A stretch of 15,402 nucleotides of DNA from an uncultured Treponema sp. (GTDB taxonomy: Bacteria; Spirochaetota; Spirochaetia; Treponematales; Treponemataceae), in assembly GCA_934699065.1 (NCBI GenBank), contig CAKUWD010000054.1:1-15402 (forward strand), in the 5' to 3' direction. This document shows, piece after piece, positions 1 to 7,094 of the stretch. The position numbers and the translations under genes are program-made. Every line of letters starts with the position of its first letter. The stretch's first letter is position 1. The notes under the pieces were generated by a model, which searched no databases, was not told the origin of the DNA, and was given only the letters and a program-made list of their open reading frames with translations.

Positions 1-362
1 ATATTAGCATCTTTAATTGCCTTGTCAATCTTAATTCCAAGGTCCTTGTAAGGAGCAGCATAGTCAGACATATCGCCTGATGCATACTTCAAGATGAATG
101 CAGCTTCAGCAGCATAAATATCAACTTCTCCATTCTGAAGAGCTGGGTCAAGAGCTGGCTGATACTCCTGGTTTGTTGTTGCAACAATAGTAGTATTCAA
201 ATTGAATTCTACATCTGGGTGAGTAGCCTTGAACTTCTCAACCATTGCTGGAACTTCATCTGTAAATGACCAAAGATTGATTGTTACAGGTCCCTTTGGT
301 TTTGCAGCGAACATAGAAGTTGCTACTGCAAGTCCACACATAACTGAAAGAATTTTTTTCAT
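1..362 (-). CDS. Sugar-type ABC transporter substrate-binding protein, N-terminal part (truncated by window edge)
   Basis: The first 120 residues of a secreted solute-binding protein are present; the rest lies beyond the left edge. The N-terminus is a typical signal peptide: MKK, a hydrophobic core, and a likely cut after residue 20 near MFAA. The mature part begins with a beta strand of the type INLWSFTDEVP and continues into VEKFKATHPDVEF, the usual opening of family 1 extracellular solute-binding proteins, which bind sugars or oligosaccharides in the periplasm for an ABC importer. The ATG at 362 follows a good AGAGGAAAGG ribosome-binding site. A strong promoter (419-447) and CG-centred palindromes (483-553) lie upstream, so sugar-responsive control is plausible. 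The substrate cannot be told from this fragment, and the permease and ATPase genes are not in the window. Confidence 0.85.
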   Translation of the reverse strand, partial: MKKILSVMCGLAVATSMFAAKPKGPVTINLWSFTDEVPAMVEKFKATHPDVEFNLNTTIVATTNQEYQPALDPALQNGEVDIYAAEAAFILKYASGDMSDYAAPYKDLGIKIDKAIKDAN

Positions 363-418
363 TTTCCTTTCCTCTTGTAAAGTTTTTTTTATTTAGGGAA
401 TACTCCCTAACTGATATT

Positions 419-447
419 ATTGTAACTCATAAGTATTTTTTTTGCAA
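419..447 (-). promoter_or_regulatory. Sigma-70-type promoter of the sugar-binding protein gene
   Basis: On the minus strand there is a -35 box TTGCAA (447-442), a 17-base spacer and a -10 box TACAAT (424-419). This predicts a transcription start near 412 and a leader of about 50 bases. A-rich DNA adjoins the -35 box. Confidence 0.7.
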
Positions 448-482
448 AAAAAAAATACTGAATTTATACGAATTTGGAGCAA

Positions 483-553
483 GTTAATCGTTTAACTTTT
501 AAAAAAGGCCTTACGAAAACGTTTTCTTTAGTTATTACAACGTTTTCGTAAGG
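483..553. promoter_or_regulatory. Cluster of three CG-centred palindromes, candidate LacI-family operators
   Basis: Three sites share a central CG flanked by A/T-rich arms. They are GTTAATCGTTTAAC at 483-496 (one mismatched pair), the perfect palindrome GAAAACGTTTTC at 515-526, and a 10-of-12 match to it at 536-547. Their centres are 31 and 21 bp apart, close to three and two helical turns, so they would lie on one face of the DNA. The two right-hand sites are also the arms of a perfect 15-bp inverted repeat, 509-523 against 539-553. AANCGNTT cores are typical of LacI/CcpA-type operators. The sites lie between divergent genes and closer to the sugar-binding protein gene, its most likely target. 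No regulator gene is in the window. Confidence 0.55.
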
Positions 554-648
554 TTAAAATCATGGTTATTTGATATAAAAAACAGTTATAAAGCAGTTTA
601 GGATTAAAGCCGTAATAACTTTTTATCTATAATATTAACTTTTTTATT

Positions 649-676
649 TTGACAATCAGTAAATCTGTGTTATCAT
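649..676 (+). promoter_or_regulatory. Sigma-70-type promoter of the first EAL-domain gene
   Basis: A consensus TTGACA (649-654), a 16-base spacer and TATCAT (671-676) are followed by a leader of about 38 bases to the GTG start at 722. This is a strong predicted promoter. Confidence 0.7.
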
Positions 677-721
677 TTTAATTGGTGGGTAGATAAAAAT
701 AAAATTTGGAAAAAGAGTTTA

Positions 722-2965
722 GTGAAACAATCTATTTCGCCTGAAAAAGCAAAATTATTCTCCACCCTGCTTGTAGCATCTTTGTTCATGATTATTGTGC
801 TTACCCTGTCCAGCCTTTTTACAAGCCATTCACTTAAAAAAGCAGAACATCAGTATTTCGAAAGTCTTGAAAAAACAATAGAAGGCTATCAAAAAATTGT
901 TTCTCTTCAGCTCGCAAGTTACAGAAACTCTCTTCACGCTTTTTATGTAGATGAATATTTTTACAATGATGATAAGGAAAAAATAAAAGAGTTTTTCAGA
1001 AAATATTCATATAAAATGGATGAATCATTTATAGGCATGTATTTTATGGATCTGGAAGGAAATGCTGTTCTTTCCAGTGGAACAGAAGTCAAAATGCATG
1101 TAGAAAAACATCCCGGAGCACTTGGAAAACAAAAATATTATTTCAGTGATCTTGGTAAACTTCCGGGAACAAACATTCAGACTTTTGCAGTAGAAGAAGC
1201 TGTTTATGATAATAATAAAAAACTAATTGGCGTTATAGGAGCTTCTGTAAAATTAGACAGTTTTGCACAAAAAATTCTTGGAATCAAATTAGGAACAAAA
1301 GATTCCTTTATGATTTGGGATAGACTTGGCTACTTTTTAGTACACCCGCGAAAAGATGTAATTGGACTCACCTACACTCCAGATAGCGAAGAATTTAAGA
1401 ATACGGGAACACTTGCTCTGTCAAAAGGAAAATCATCAATTGTAAAAACCATAGATGATGCAGGAAGACAGATGTATCTTATGACAATAAGGATTCCAGA
1501 AAACAACTGGACTCTTGCAATTAAGATACCAATGACCGACATTGAGAAAATCTATTCACCGGAAAAACGTCAGAAATTAATTCTTATTGCATTTTCGTTT
1601 CTTTTGATTCTTCTTCTTGTTTTTTTAGAAGCAAAGGTTCTTGATTTTTTTCAGAAAAAACAGATTATTGCCACAGTTTATGACCCGCTCACAAACCTTT
1701 GGACAAGACAGCGATTTGAACAGGAAGCCACAAAAATGATGCGTAATCCACATTCAAAATTCATGCTTATTGAAGCAGATATCCGTGGATTTAAATTTAT
1801 TAATCAGAATTATGGAGAAGAAAATGCTGATAAGCTGATTCTTTTCTTTTCAAAAGCCTTAAACAAGAATGTTAGTGAATACAATGCAATTATCGGACGT
1901 GGATTTGCAGACCATTTTTATATTTTAATCAAAATTCATTCTGTTCATCAGGCAATGGCAAAATTTAAGAGCATTGTAGATTCTTACATAGATGAAGCAA
2001 AAAATTTTGAAATTCCTTTCTTCCCTAAATTTGGAATCTCATTCCTTATGCCGGGAGAAAAATCTAAGGAAACAACAATTCAGAGTCTTATAGGTCAGGC
2101 ATCATTTGCAAAGAGTACCATAAAAGACAATATGCTTACTCAATACTCGATTTACAATTCAAAGCTGCTGGAAAAAATTAATGAAGAACGATTTATAGAA
2201 AGTCACATGCAGCAGGCTCTTGATGCACATGAATTCTTTGTAATGTATCAGCCTAAGATCTCACTTTCTGATGATAAGATTGTTGGAGCAGAAGCTCTGG
2301 TAAGATGGAACAGTCCAAAACTTGGACTTATGACTCCAGATAAATTCATTCCTCTTTTCGAGCGAAATGGCTTTATAACAAAACTTGACTATTATGTTTA
2401 TGAAGAAGTTTTCAAATTTGTACAAACTCGTTTGATTAAAGGTGAATCTATTGTTCCGATTTCCGTAAATATGTCGCGCAATCATAACAAACCAGAAAAG
2501 TTTATGCATGATTTTATGGATATCTTTAACAGATATTCAATTCCTTCAAATCTGATTCAGCTGGAAATTCTTGAACGTTCTGTTATGGATAATTCTACCC
2601 TTCAGGATATTACAGAAAAACTTCATAAAGAAGGATTTACTGTTGCTATGGATGATTTTGGAAGCGGAGAATCTTCCTTAAATATGCTGACAAAGATTCC
2701 TGTTGATGTTCTTAAATTCGACCGCGAATTCTTAAATGCATCAACAGATAGCGAAGGAAGAATTGATAAGAAATCTGAAAAGTTTATTCATATATTGATT
2801 AATCTGAGTAAAAACCTTGAAAAACAGACAGTCTTTGAAGGCGTTGAAACTCAGGCACAGAGAGACTTTCTGCGCTCGATTGAATGCGATCAGGCACAGG
2901 GCTTCTTCTACTCGAAACCACTTTCTGAACAGGATTTCATGCAGTTTATAAAACTGCACTCGTAA
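722..2965 (+). CDS. Membrane c-di-GMP phosphodiesterase: Cache-like sensor, degenerate GGDEF, EAL domain
   Basis: This 747-residue inner-membrane protein probably hydrolyses c-di-GMP to pGpG. A membrane helix at about 12-33 and another at about 286-305 enclose a periplasmic region that looks like a Cache sensor; its second half holds MIWDRLGYFLVHP near 197-209. A GGDEF-type domain spans about 315-480, but the signature is replaced by FADHF (395-399), so cyclase activity is unlikely. The EAL domain (about 490-747) keeps all eight residues expected of an active enzyme: E524 in EALVRW, N583, E615, D644 and D645, K665, E706 and Q726. The start is GTG at 722 with a weak purine-rich site before it; the next in-frame Met is inside the first helix. 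The gene has its own promoter and converges on gatB. The ligand is unknown. Confidence 0.9.
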   Translation: MKQSISPEKAKLFSTLLVASLFMIIVLTLSSLFTSHSLKKAEHQYFESLEKTIEGYQKIVSLQLASYRNSLHAFYVDEYFYNDDKEKIKEFFRKYSYKMDESFIGMYFMDLEGNAVLSSGTEVKMHVEKHPGALGKQKYYFSDLGKLPGTNIQTFAVEEAVYDNNKKLIGVIGASVKLDSFAQKILGIKLGTKDSFMIWDRLGYFLVHPRKDVIGLTYTPDSEEFKNTGTLALSKGKSSIVKTIDDAGRQMYLMTIRIPENNWTLAIKIPMTDIEKIYSPEKRQKLILIAFSFLLILLLVFLEAKVLDFFQKKQIIATVYDPLTNLWTRQRFEQEATKMMRNPHSKFMLIEADIRGFKFINQNYGEENADKLILFFSKALNKNVSEYNAIIGRGFADHFYILIKIHSVHQAMAKFKSIVDSYIDEAKNFEIPFFPKFGISFLMPGEKSKETTIQSLIGQASFAKSTIKDNMLTQYSIYNSKLLEKINEERFIESHMQQALDAHEFFVMYQPKISLSDDKIVGAEALVRWNSPKLGLMTPDKFIPLFERNGFITKLDYYVYEEVFKFVQTRLIKGESIVPISVNMSRNHNKPEKFMHDFMDIFNRYSIPSNLIQLEILERSVMDNSTLQDITEKLHKEGFTVAMDDFGSGESSLNMLTKIPVDVLKFDREFLNASTDSEGRIDKKSEKFIHILINLSKNLEKQTVFEGVETQAQRDFLRSIECDQAQGFFYSKPLSEQDFMQFIKLHS

Positions 2966-2968
2966 TGG

Positions 2969-3040
2969 TGGTTTCGATATGGCCTTCGGCCTACTCAACC
3001 ACCGTTGGTTGAGTGCCGCGTTAGCGGTGTATCGAAACCA
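2969..3040. repeat. Structured intergenic repeat, copy A (closed stem with three hairpins)
   Basis: An 11-bp perfect outer stem (2969-2979 with 3030-3040, TGGTTTCGATA and its complement) encloses three small hairpins. These are GGCC/GGCC at 2981-2991, ACTCAACCA/TGGTTGAGT at 2993-3014, and CCGC/GCGG at 3016-3027. It fills the gap between the convergent EAL and gatB genes almost exactly and could fold on transcripts of both strands, so it may end both. It is the same family as the copy at 5220-5292. Confidence 0.8.
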
Positions 3041-3042
3041 AC

Positions 3043-4578
3043 TTACAATGCTGCCAGATGTTTATTTAATAACTCGGTTGCCTGCTTAGGGTTAGCCTTT
3101 CCGTGACTCTGCTTCATAACCTGTCCCATCAGCCAGCCAACAACATTTGTCTTTCCGCCCTTGTAGTCTTCAATAGCCTTAGGGTTTGCGGCAATTACGT
3201 CCTGTACAATCTTGTCGATTTCGCCGGCATCGCTTACAACTTCCATACCCTTCTCTTTGATGATAACTGAAGGCATTTTGTTAGAAGCCAGCATTTCGGC
3301 AAATACTTCCTTACCCTGCTTTGACGTGATTTTTCCGTCCTCGAGAGCGTCGGCAAGTTCTGCGATGTGAGCCGGTGTTAAGCTGATATCTGTAATGGCA
3401 ATTTTCTTTTCATTGAGAACTGCAAGGAGTTCTGCAAGAATAAGGTTTACAGCACGCTTTGGATTCTTTGATTTTGTAGCGGCGTCTTCAAAGAAGAGAG
3501 CCAGGTCACGGGTAGAAGTAATTGTTTCTACGTCGAAATCTGTCATGCCGTACTGAGCCTTGTAGCGCTGGCGTTTTGCTTCAGGAAGCTCGCCTACCTT
3601 TTCTTTTGCGTTTGCAATAAGTTCTTCGCTTACTGTGAAAGGCTTAATATCAGGTTCTGTTGTAAAGCGGTAGTCTACAAAAGAGTTCTTTGTACGCTGA
3701 ACAACAGTCTGTCCCTTTTCTTCGTCCCAGCCCATAGTAACTTTGAAGCCAGGGTTGAATTCCTGACGGTCTTCCTGGAACTCTTTGAGCTGGCGCTGAG
3801 CTTCGTATGTACAAGCATCGCGGATAGCCTTGAATGAGTTCAGGTTTTTAATTTCGGAAATTGGAGTGTGATAAAGCTTTCCGTCTTCCCAAACATTAAG
3901 GTTGATGTTGGCATCGCAGCGCATGTTACCTTCTTCGAGGTTACCGTTTGTTACTTTTACATAACGGAGGATTTCCTGAACAGTCTGCATAAAGAGAGCT
4001 GCTTCTTCAGGAGAAGTCATATCCGGTTTTGTTACGATTTCGATAAGCGGTGTACCACAGCGGTTGTAGTCGATGTATGAGTGAGCGCCCTGAAGGTGAA
4101 GAGACTTACCTACGTCTTCCTCAAGGTGAATGCGTTCTACGCGGACACGGCGGTATTTTCCGTCTCCTACAATACAGTCCTGGCCGATAAAGTTCTTTTC
4201 GCGGCACTTTGCTCCGCCCGGCTGTTCATCTTTCGGGTAGCTTCTGAAAGGAAGGTCTACATATCCGTCTGTACAAAGAGGAATATCATACTGGGTAATC
4301 TGATAGCCTTTTGCAAGGTCAGGGTAAAAGTAATGCTTGCGGTCAAATTTTGTAAAACGTGCAATATTGCAGTTAAGTGCCTGACCGGCAACGGCTCCGA
4401 GCTCTACATAACCTTTTGAAATGCGTGGCATAGCGCCAGGAAGGCCGAGACATACAGGGCACACGCGGGTGTCTGGCATTCCGCCGTAGCGGTTTTCGCA
4501 GGCACAGAAAGCCTTGGTTTTAGTCAAAAGCTGAGTATGAATTTCGCAACCGATTACAATTTCCCACTTATCTATCAT
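3043..4578 (-). CDS. gatB: Aspartyl/glutamyl-tRNA(Asn/Gln) amidotransferase subunit B
   Basis: GatB is the tRNA-binding and kinase subunit of the GatCAB complex, which converts Glu-tRNA(Gln) or Asp-tRNA(Asn) to the amidated form in the cytoplasm. The 511-residue product begins MIDKWEIVIGCEIHTQL and contains the family blocks FDRKHYFYPDLAKGYQITQY, LEEDVGKS, DYNRCGTPLIEIV and EEGNMRCDANIN, then the C-terminal tail domain ending in GQVMKQSHGKANP. The frame stays open upstream to 4740, but that extension crosses a large inverted repeat and is not GatB-like. The ATG at 4578 has a GAGGA ribosome-binding site and a good promoter just behind it (4612-4640), so it was chosen. gatA and gatC are not adjacent, which suggests dispersed gat genes. 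Confidence 0.95.
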   Translation of the reverse strand: MIDKWEIVIGCEIHTQLLTKTKAFCACENRYGGMPDTRVCPVCLGLPGAMPRISKGYVELGAVAGQALNCNIARFTKFDRKHYFYPDLAKGYQITQYDIPLCTDGYVDLPFRSYPKDEQPGGAKCREKNFIGQDCIVGDGKYRRVRVERIHLEEDVGKSLHLQGAHSYIDYNRCGTPLIEIVTKPDMTSPEEAALFMQTVQEILRYVKVTNGNLEEGNMRCDANINLNVWEDGKLYHTPISEIKNLNSFKAIRDACTYEAQRQLKEFQEDRQEFNPGFKVTMGWDEEKGQTVVQRTKNSFVDYRFTTEPDIKPFTVSEELIANAKEKVGELPEAKRQRYKAQYGMTDFDVETITSTRDLALFFEDAATKSKNPKRAVNLILAELLAVLNEKKIAITDISLTPAHIAELADALEDGKITSKQGKEVFAEMLASNKMPSVIIKEKGMEVVSDAGEIDKIVQDVIAANPKAIEDYKGGKTNVVGWLMGQVMKQSHGKANPKQATELLNKHLAAL

Positions 4579-4611
4579 ATTATCCTCAAATAAAAAGCAA
4601 AATAATGATTT

Positions 4612-4640
4612 ATTATATAGAAAAAAAAGAGTTATCTCAA
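4612..4640 (-). promoter_or_regulatory. Sigma-70-type promoter of gatB
   Basis: On the minus strand there is TTGAGA (4640-4635), a 17-base spacer and a consensus TATAAT (4617-4612). The predicted start near 4605 leaves a leader of about 27 bases and supports the ATG at 4578 as the start of gatB. Confidence 0.75.
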
Positions 4641-4654
4641 TAACGTGTCTCATA

Positions 4655-4746
4655 AAAAATATGATGTACTCCCGTGGAAAAATGCACGTCACCAACGGGG
4701 ATGATGTTGGTGGCGCACATTTTTCCACTCCGTACATCATATTTTT
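4655..4746. repeat. 92-nt near-perfect inverted repeat (long hairpin, MITE-like)
   Basis: The arms AAAAATATGATGTAC (4655-4669) and its complement (4732-4746) form 15 bp. They are followed inward by an 11-bp stem, GTGGAAAAATG with 4718-4728, and a further stem, CACCAAC with GTTGGTG (4706-4712). The stems are separated only by a small internal loop and two mismatches, and the loop is nine bases (4697-4705). It lies between the four-cysteine protein gene and the gatB promoter. It encodes nothing recognisable and no flanking target duplication is obvious. Confidence 0.75.
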
Positions 4747-4753
4747 AATACAC

Positions 4754-4780
4754 CGTCATCCTGAACTTGTTTCAGGATCT
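4754..4780. repeat. Short hairpin of the CGTCATCCTGAAC...TTCAGGAT type
   Basis: ATCCTGAA (4758-4765) pairs with TTCAGGAT (4771-4778) around a five-base loop, preceded by CCGTC. From general knowledge, similar sequences occur as dispersed intergenic repeats in many bacterial genomes. Here it sits directly 3' of the four-cysteine protein gene and beside the long inverted repeat, where it could end or protect that transcript. Confidence 0.55.
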
Positions 4781-4794
4781 ATTACTCCTATATA

Positions 4795-5199
4795 TTATAT
4801 CTTCCCTTTTTCTCTAAGGATTTTTTCTACATATTCAACCATTTCGTAAACGAGGGCATCGCAGTGGGGTTTTCGAGTGCCGCCGGCTGCGGCATTGGCT
4901 TTGAGGAGGTCGGCGCAGTTGAGCATATCGCTGTGACGGCTCTGAAAGTATTTTACCAGAGCCTGAGTATCTGCTGGAGCATCTACATCAAAAAGGCCAA
5001 GAACCATAAGACCGCCTGTGATTACACCACAGGTAATTCCCGACTTCATACCGCCACCAAAGGCTGTGGCAATTTTATATGCAGTTTCATCATCCAGCTT
5101 CAGGCTCTGGGTAAAAGACATAAGAACAGACTGTGCACAGTTGTGATGTGGTGTTTCAATTGCGCGGATTTCTTTTGCGCGGTCTAAGTATTTACTCAT
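4795..5199 (-). CDS. C_GCAxxG_C_C family protein, putative redox-active or metal-binding protein
   Basis: This 134-residue soluble protein has four cysteines in the pattern of the C_GCAxxG_C_C family. C21 is in HHNCAQSVL, C57 in the glycine-rich block FGGGMKSGITCGVITGG, C95 in the middle and C113 in a PHC motif. The family is thought to be redox-active or metal-binding, but no reaction is established and none is assigned here. The ATG at 5199 follows a good AGGAGA ribosome-binding site. The gene lies downstream of pflA on the same strand, with repeat copy B between them, so it may share the pflA transcript and a role in anaerobic metabolism, although co-transcription is not shown. Its length is normal for the family. 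Confidence 0.8.
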   Translation of the reverse strand: MSKYLDRAKEIRAIETPHHNCAQSVLMSFTQSLKLDDETAYKIATAFGGGMKSGITCGVITGGLMVLGLFDVDAPADTQALVKYFQSRHSDMLNCADLLKANAAAGGTRKPHCDALVYEMVEYVEKILREKGKI

Positions 5200-5219
5200 T
5201 GAAATCTCCTATTTTATGA

Positions 5220-5292
5220 GGTTTCGATACGCCCTTCGGGCTACTCAACCACCGGTGGTTGAGTGCGCTGCGTAGCAGCGTGTATCGAAACC
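5220..5292. repeat. Structured intergenic repeat, copy B (closed stem with three hairpins)
   Basis: The outer stem is GGTTTCGATAC (5220-5230) with GTATCGAAACC (5282-5292). Inside are GCCC/GGGC at 5231-5241, the 22-base perfect palindrome at 5243-5264 and CGCTGC/GCAGCG at 5266-5280. Compared with copy A, the first and third hairpins differ in sequence but stay paired. It sits between pflA and the four-cysteine protein gene. Confidence 0.8.
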
Positions 5293-5296
5293 ACAA

Positions 5297-6043
5297 TTAT
5301 TCCTGCCACTTAGTATATTTATCACACTCGAGGATTTTCTTTGCATTTGCAACTCTCTCGAGTGTCGGGCTTTCGAGGTCTTTGAGTACGTAATCAATTC
5401 CTAGGTCCTTGTACTTCATTGCACCAAGTCCGTGGTATGGGAGAATCTCTACGCGCTCAACATTATGCAATGTGCGGATAAAGTCACGGGTCTGAGTGAG
5501 ATATTCATCATTATCTGTAATACCAGGTACAAGTACATGACGAATCCAGATTGGCTTATTGATTTTATCGAGATAAGCAAACATCTCGCGGATATTCTTT
5601 CCAGACTTGCCGGTAAGCTTAATATGTTCTTCTTCGTTGATGTGTTTGATATCCATCAGAAGAATGTCTGTTACTTCCATAAGTTTCTGAAATTTTTCGA
5701 ACCATTCACCTTCCATTGTAAAAGGAGCTCCAGAAGTATCGATACAGGTATTAACCCCAAGTTTTTTGAAGGCGGTAAAGAGTTCAATCAGAAAATCAAT
5801 TTGAAAAAGAGGTTCTCCGCCACTTACGGTTACACCACCCTTTTTACCCCAGTATTCCTTACATGACATTGCTTCGTTTACAAGTTCTTCTACGGTGTAA
5901 AGTTTTCCGTCTGTCATTTTCCAGGTATCTGGATTGTGACAGTAAAGGCAGCGAAGCGGGCAGCCTGAGAAAAAGATAATAAAACGGCTTCCTGGTCCGT
6001 CTGCACAGCCGAAGCTTTCGAGCTGGTGAATGTAGCCTTGCAT
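5297..6043 (-). CDS. pflA: Pyruvate formate-lyase activating enzyme (radical SAM)
   Basis: This 248-residue radical SAM protein installs the glycyl radical on PflB, using S-adenosylmethionine and a [4Fe-4S] cluster. The cluster motif CxxxCxxC is C28, C32 and C35 within SGCPLRCLYCHNPDTW, and the SAM-contact motif SGGEP is at 74-78. Later blocks DILLMDIKH, IRHVLVPGITD and EILPYHGLGAMKY are typical of PflA. Length is normal and there is no extra ferredoxin insert, so this is the PflA type rather than a longer glycyl-radical activase. The ATG at 6043 has a strong AGGAGG ribosome-binding site. pflB lies about 6.2 kb away in the same orientation, with six genes between. Confidence 0.93.
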   Translation of the reverse strand: MQGYIHQLESFGCADGPGSRFIIFFSGCPLRCLYCHNPDTWKMTDGKLYTVEELVNEAMSCKEYWGKKGGVTVSGGEPLFQIDFLIELFTAFKKLGVNTCIDTSGAPFTMEGEWFEKFQKLMEVTDILLMDIKHINEEEHIKLTGKSGKNIREMFAYLDKINKPIWIRHVLVPGITDNDEYLTQTRDFIRTLHNVERVEILPYHGLGAMKYKDLGIDYVLKDLESPTLERVANAKKILECDKYTKWQE

Positions 6044-6083
6044 AATTATTGATCCTCCTATTTATATTTTATAAGGTAAAGCT

Positions 6084-6107
6084 AAAAATTGCTATCGCAA
6101 TTTTTTT
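6084..6107 (-). terminator. AT-rich hairpin with T tract, probable weak terminator
   Basis: AAAAATTGC (6084-6092) pairs with GCAATTTTT (6097-6105) around TATC, with T-rich DNA at both ends. It lies downstream of the pseudouridine synthase gene and before pflA. The stem is A/T-rich, so termination may be incomplete. The GC-rich hairpin at 6129-6142 lies just upstream in the same transcript. Confidence 0.5.
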
Positions 6108-6128
6108 AACGCTTTGCTATTGAACACC

Positions 6129-6142
6129 GGCCGCCAGCGGCC
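6129..6142 (-). other. GC-rich hairpin directly after the pseudouridine synthase stop codon
   Basis: GGCCG (6129-6133) pairs with CGGCC (6138-6142) around a four-base loop, starting immediately after the stop codon at 6143-6145. There is no T tract behind it, so it more likely stabilises the mRNA end or works together with the terminator at 6084-6107. Confidence 0.5.
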
Positions 6143-7054
6143 TTACACATTTCTAAAAGATTTTCCACTTTTTATAAAGTCCATGTGGGCTTTATCTTTG
6201 GCAGAAAGGCGGCGCTGGCCTAGTTTTAGTTCATCGTGGTGTGAAGAACTCTGGCGGTTCTGAGGTAAATCCCAGACCGGCTTTTTAGGATGCGGGTCTC
6301 CCTTTTTTACGTACTCACTCCACTCTTCAGGTTCAGGCACTTCGAACTTAATGTGCTCGCCTGTAAAAGGATGATCGAATTCAAGAGTTCTTGCATGAAG
6401 ACAAAGACGGTGGAAAGGATCTGTGTGTGCACGGTGTTCTTCATCTCCAGCAAGCGGGTAACCATGTGCCGCAAGGTGAGCTCGAATCTGATTTTTCTTT
6501 CCTGTATCAAGAGAAAGCTCAAAAAGAATATGCGTTTTTCCCTGCAGAATCATTTTATAATGTGTACGGGCAAGGACGGTTTTAAAGTCATGACCAGTAT
6601 GGTCCTTATCTCCTTTTTTAGGAACAAAGCCAACGTTGTGTGCATTCTGAGCAAGTGGATCATCAATAAGGCCGCTTTCCGGAAGAGGCTCTGCATTACG
6701 ACTGATTTCTGCCACTGCGTGGTAAAGGCGTTCTGTTACCATTGTATGCCAGGTATTCATAATTTTTTCCTGAGCCTGTTCGGTAAGTGCAAACATCATA
6801 ACTCCGCTGGTATCGCGGTCCAGGCGATGAACTACATAAGGCTTATGTTTTGAGTTAGCTTCGCCCTGCTTACGAAGGATTTCTTCAAGAACAGACTGAG
6901 CTGTACGAACTTTACTTCCTGGATAAGGAACAGAAAGAAGTCCGCTGGGCTTGTTGATTACAGCAATCCACTGATCGTGATAGAGAAGTTCTATTTTCTC
7001 GCGACCGTAATCTGCCTTGTGCTCTCTCTTATATTTTGTCGATGCCTTTACCAT
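6143..7054 (-). CDS. RluA-family RNA pseudouridine synthase
   Basis: This 303-residue enzyme probably isomerises a uridine in rRNA or tRNA to pseudouridine. The catalytic motif HRLDRDTSG is at 76-84, with D79 as the expected nucleophile. Other family blocks are VINKPSGLLSVPYPGS near 33-46, the substrate-binding segment GKKNQIRAHLAAHGYPLAGD and RLCLHARTLEFDHPFTGE. No S4 RNA-binding domain precedes the catalytic domain, as in RluA rather than RluC or RluD. A charged C-terminal tail of about 55 residues follows. The ATG at 7054 has no clear ribosome-binding site, and it begins 40 bases after the ABC ATPase stop, so translation may depend on read-through of the operon. The exact target base is unknown. 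Confidence 0.85.
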   Translation of the reverse strand: MVKASTKYKREHKADYGREKIELLYHDQWIAVINKPSGLLSVPYPGSKVRTAQSVLEEILRKQGEANSKHKPYVVHRLDRDTSGVMMFALTEQAQEKIMNTWHTMVTERLYHAVAEISRNAEPLPESGLIDDPLAQNAHNVGFVPKKGDKDHTGHDFKTVLARTHYKMILQGKTHILFELSLDTGKKNQIRAHLAAHGYPLAGDEEHRAHTDPFHRLCLHARTLEFDHPFTGEHIKFEVPEPEEWSEYVKKGDPHPKKPVWDLPQNRQSSSHHDELKLGQRRLSAKDKAHMDFIKSGKSFRNV

Positions 7055-7094
7055 AGTTGAGGCATTTTAGCATTTTGCAATAATATATGGAAGA

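Noticed and set aside
483..553. Rho-independent terminator formed by the 15-bp inverted repeat
   Set aside because: It lies between divergent genes, has no T tract at the proper place, and its arms are CG-centred operator-like palindromes.
2261..2998. Minus-strand open frames inside the first EAL gene
   Set aside because: They are antisense to conserved EAL codons and their products look random.
2969..3040. tRNA gene, because of the cloverleaf-like fold and length of 72
   Set aside because: There is no TTC-arm consensus, anticodon loop or conserved D-arm bases, and the outer stem is 11 bp rather than 7.
4579..4740. N-terminal extension of GatB by 54 residues
   Set aside because: It crosses the long inverted repeat and the gatB promoter, is not GatB-like, and a good ribosome-binding site precedes the inner ATG at 4578.
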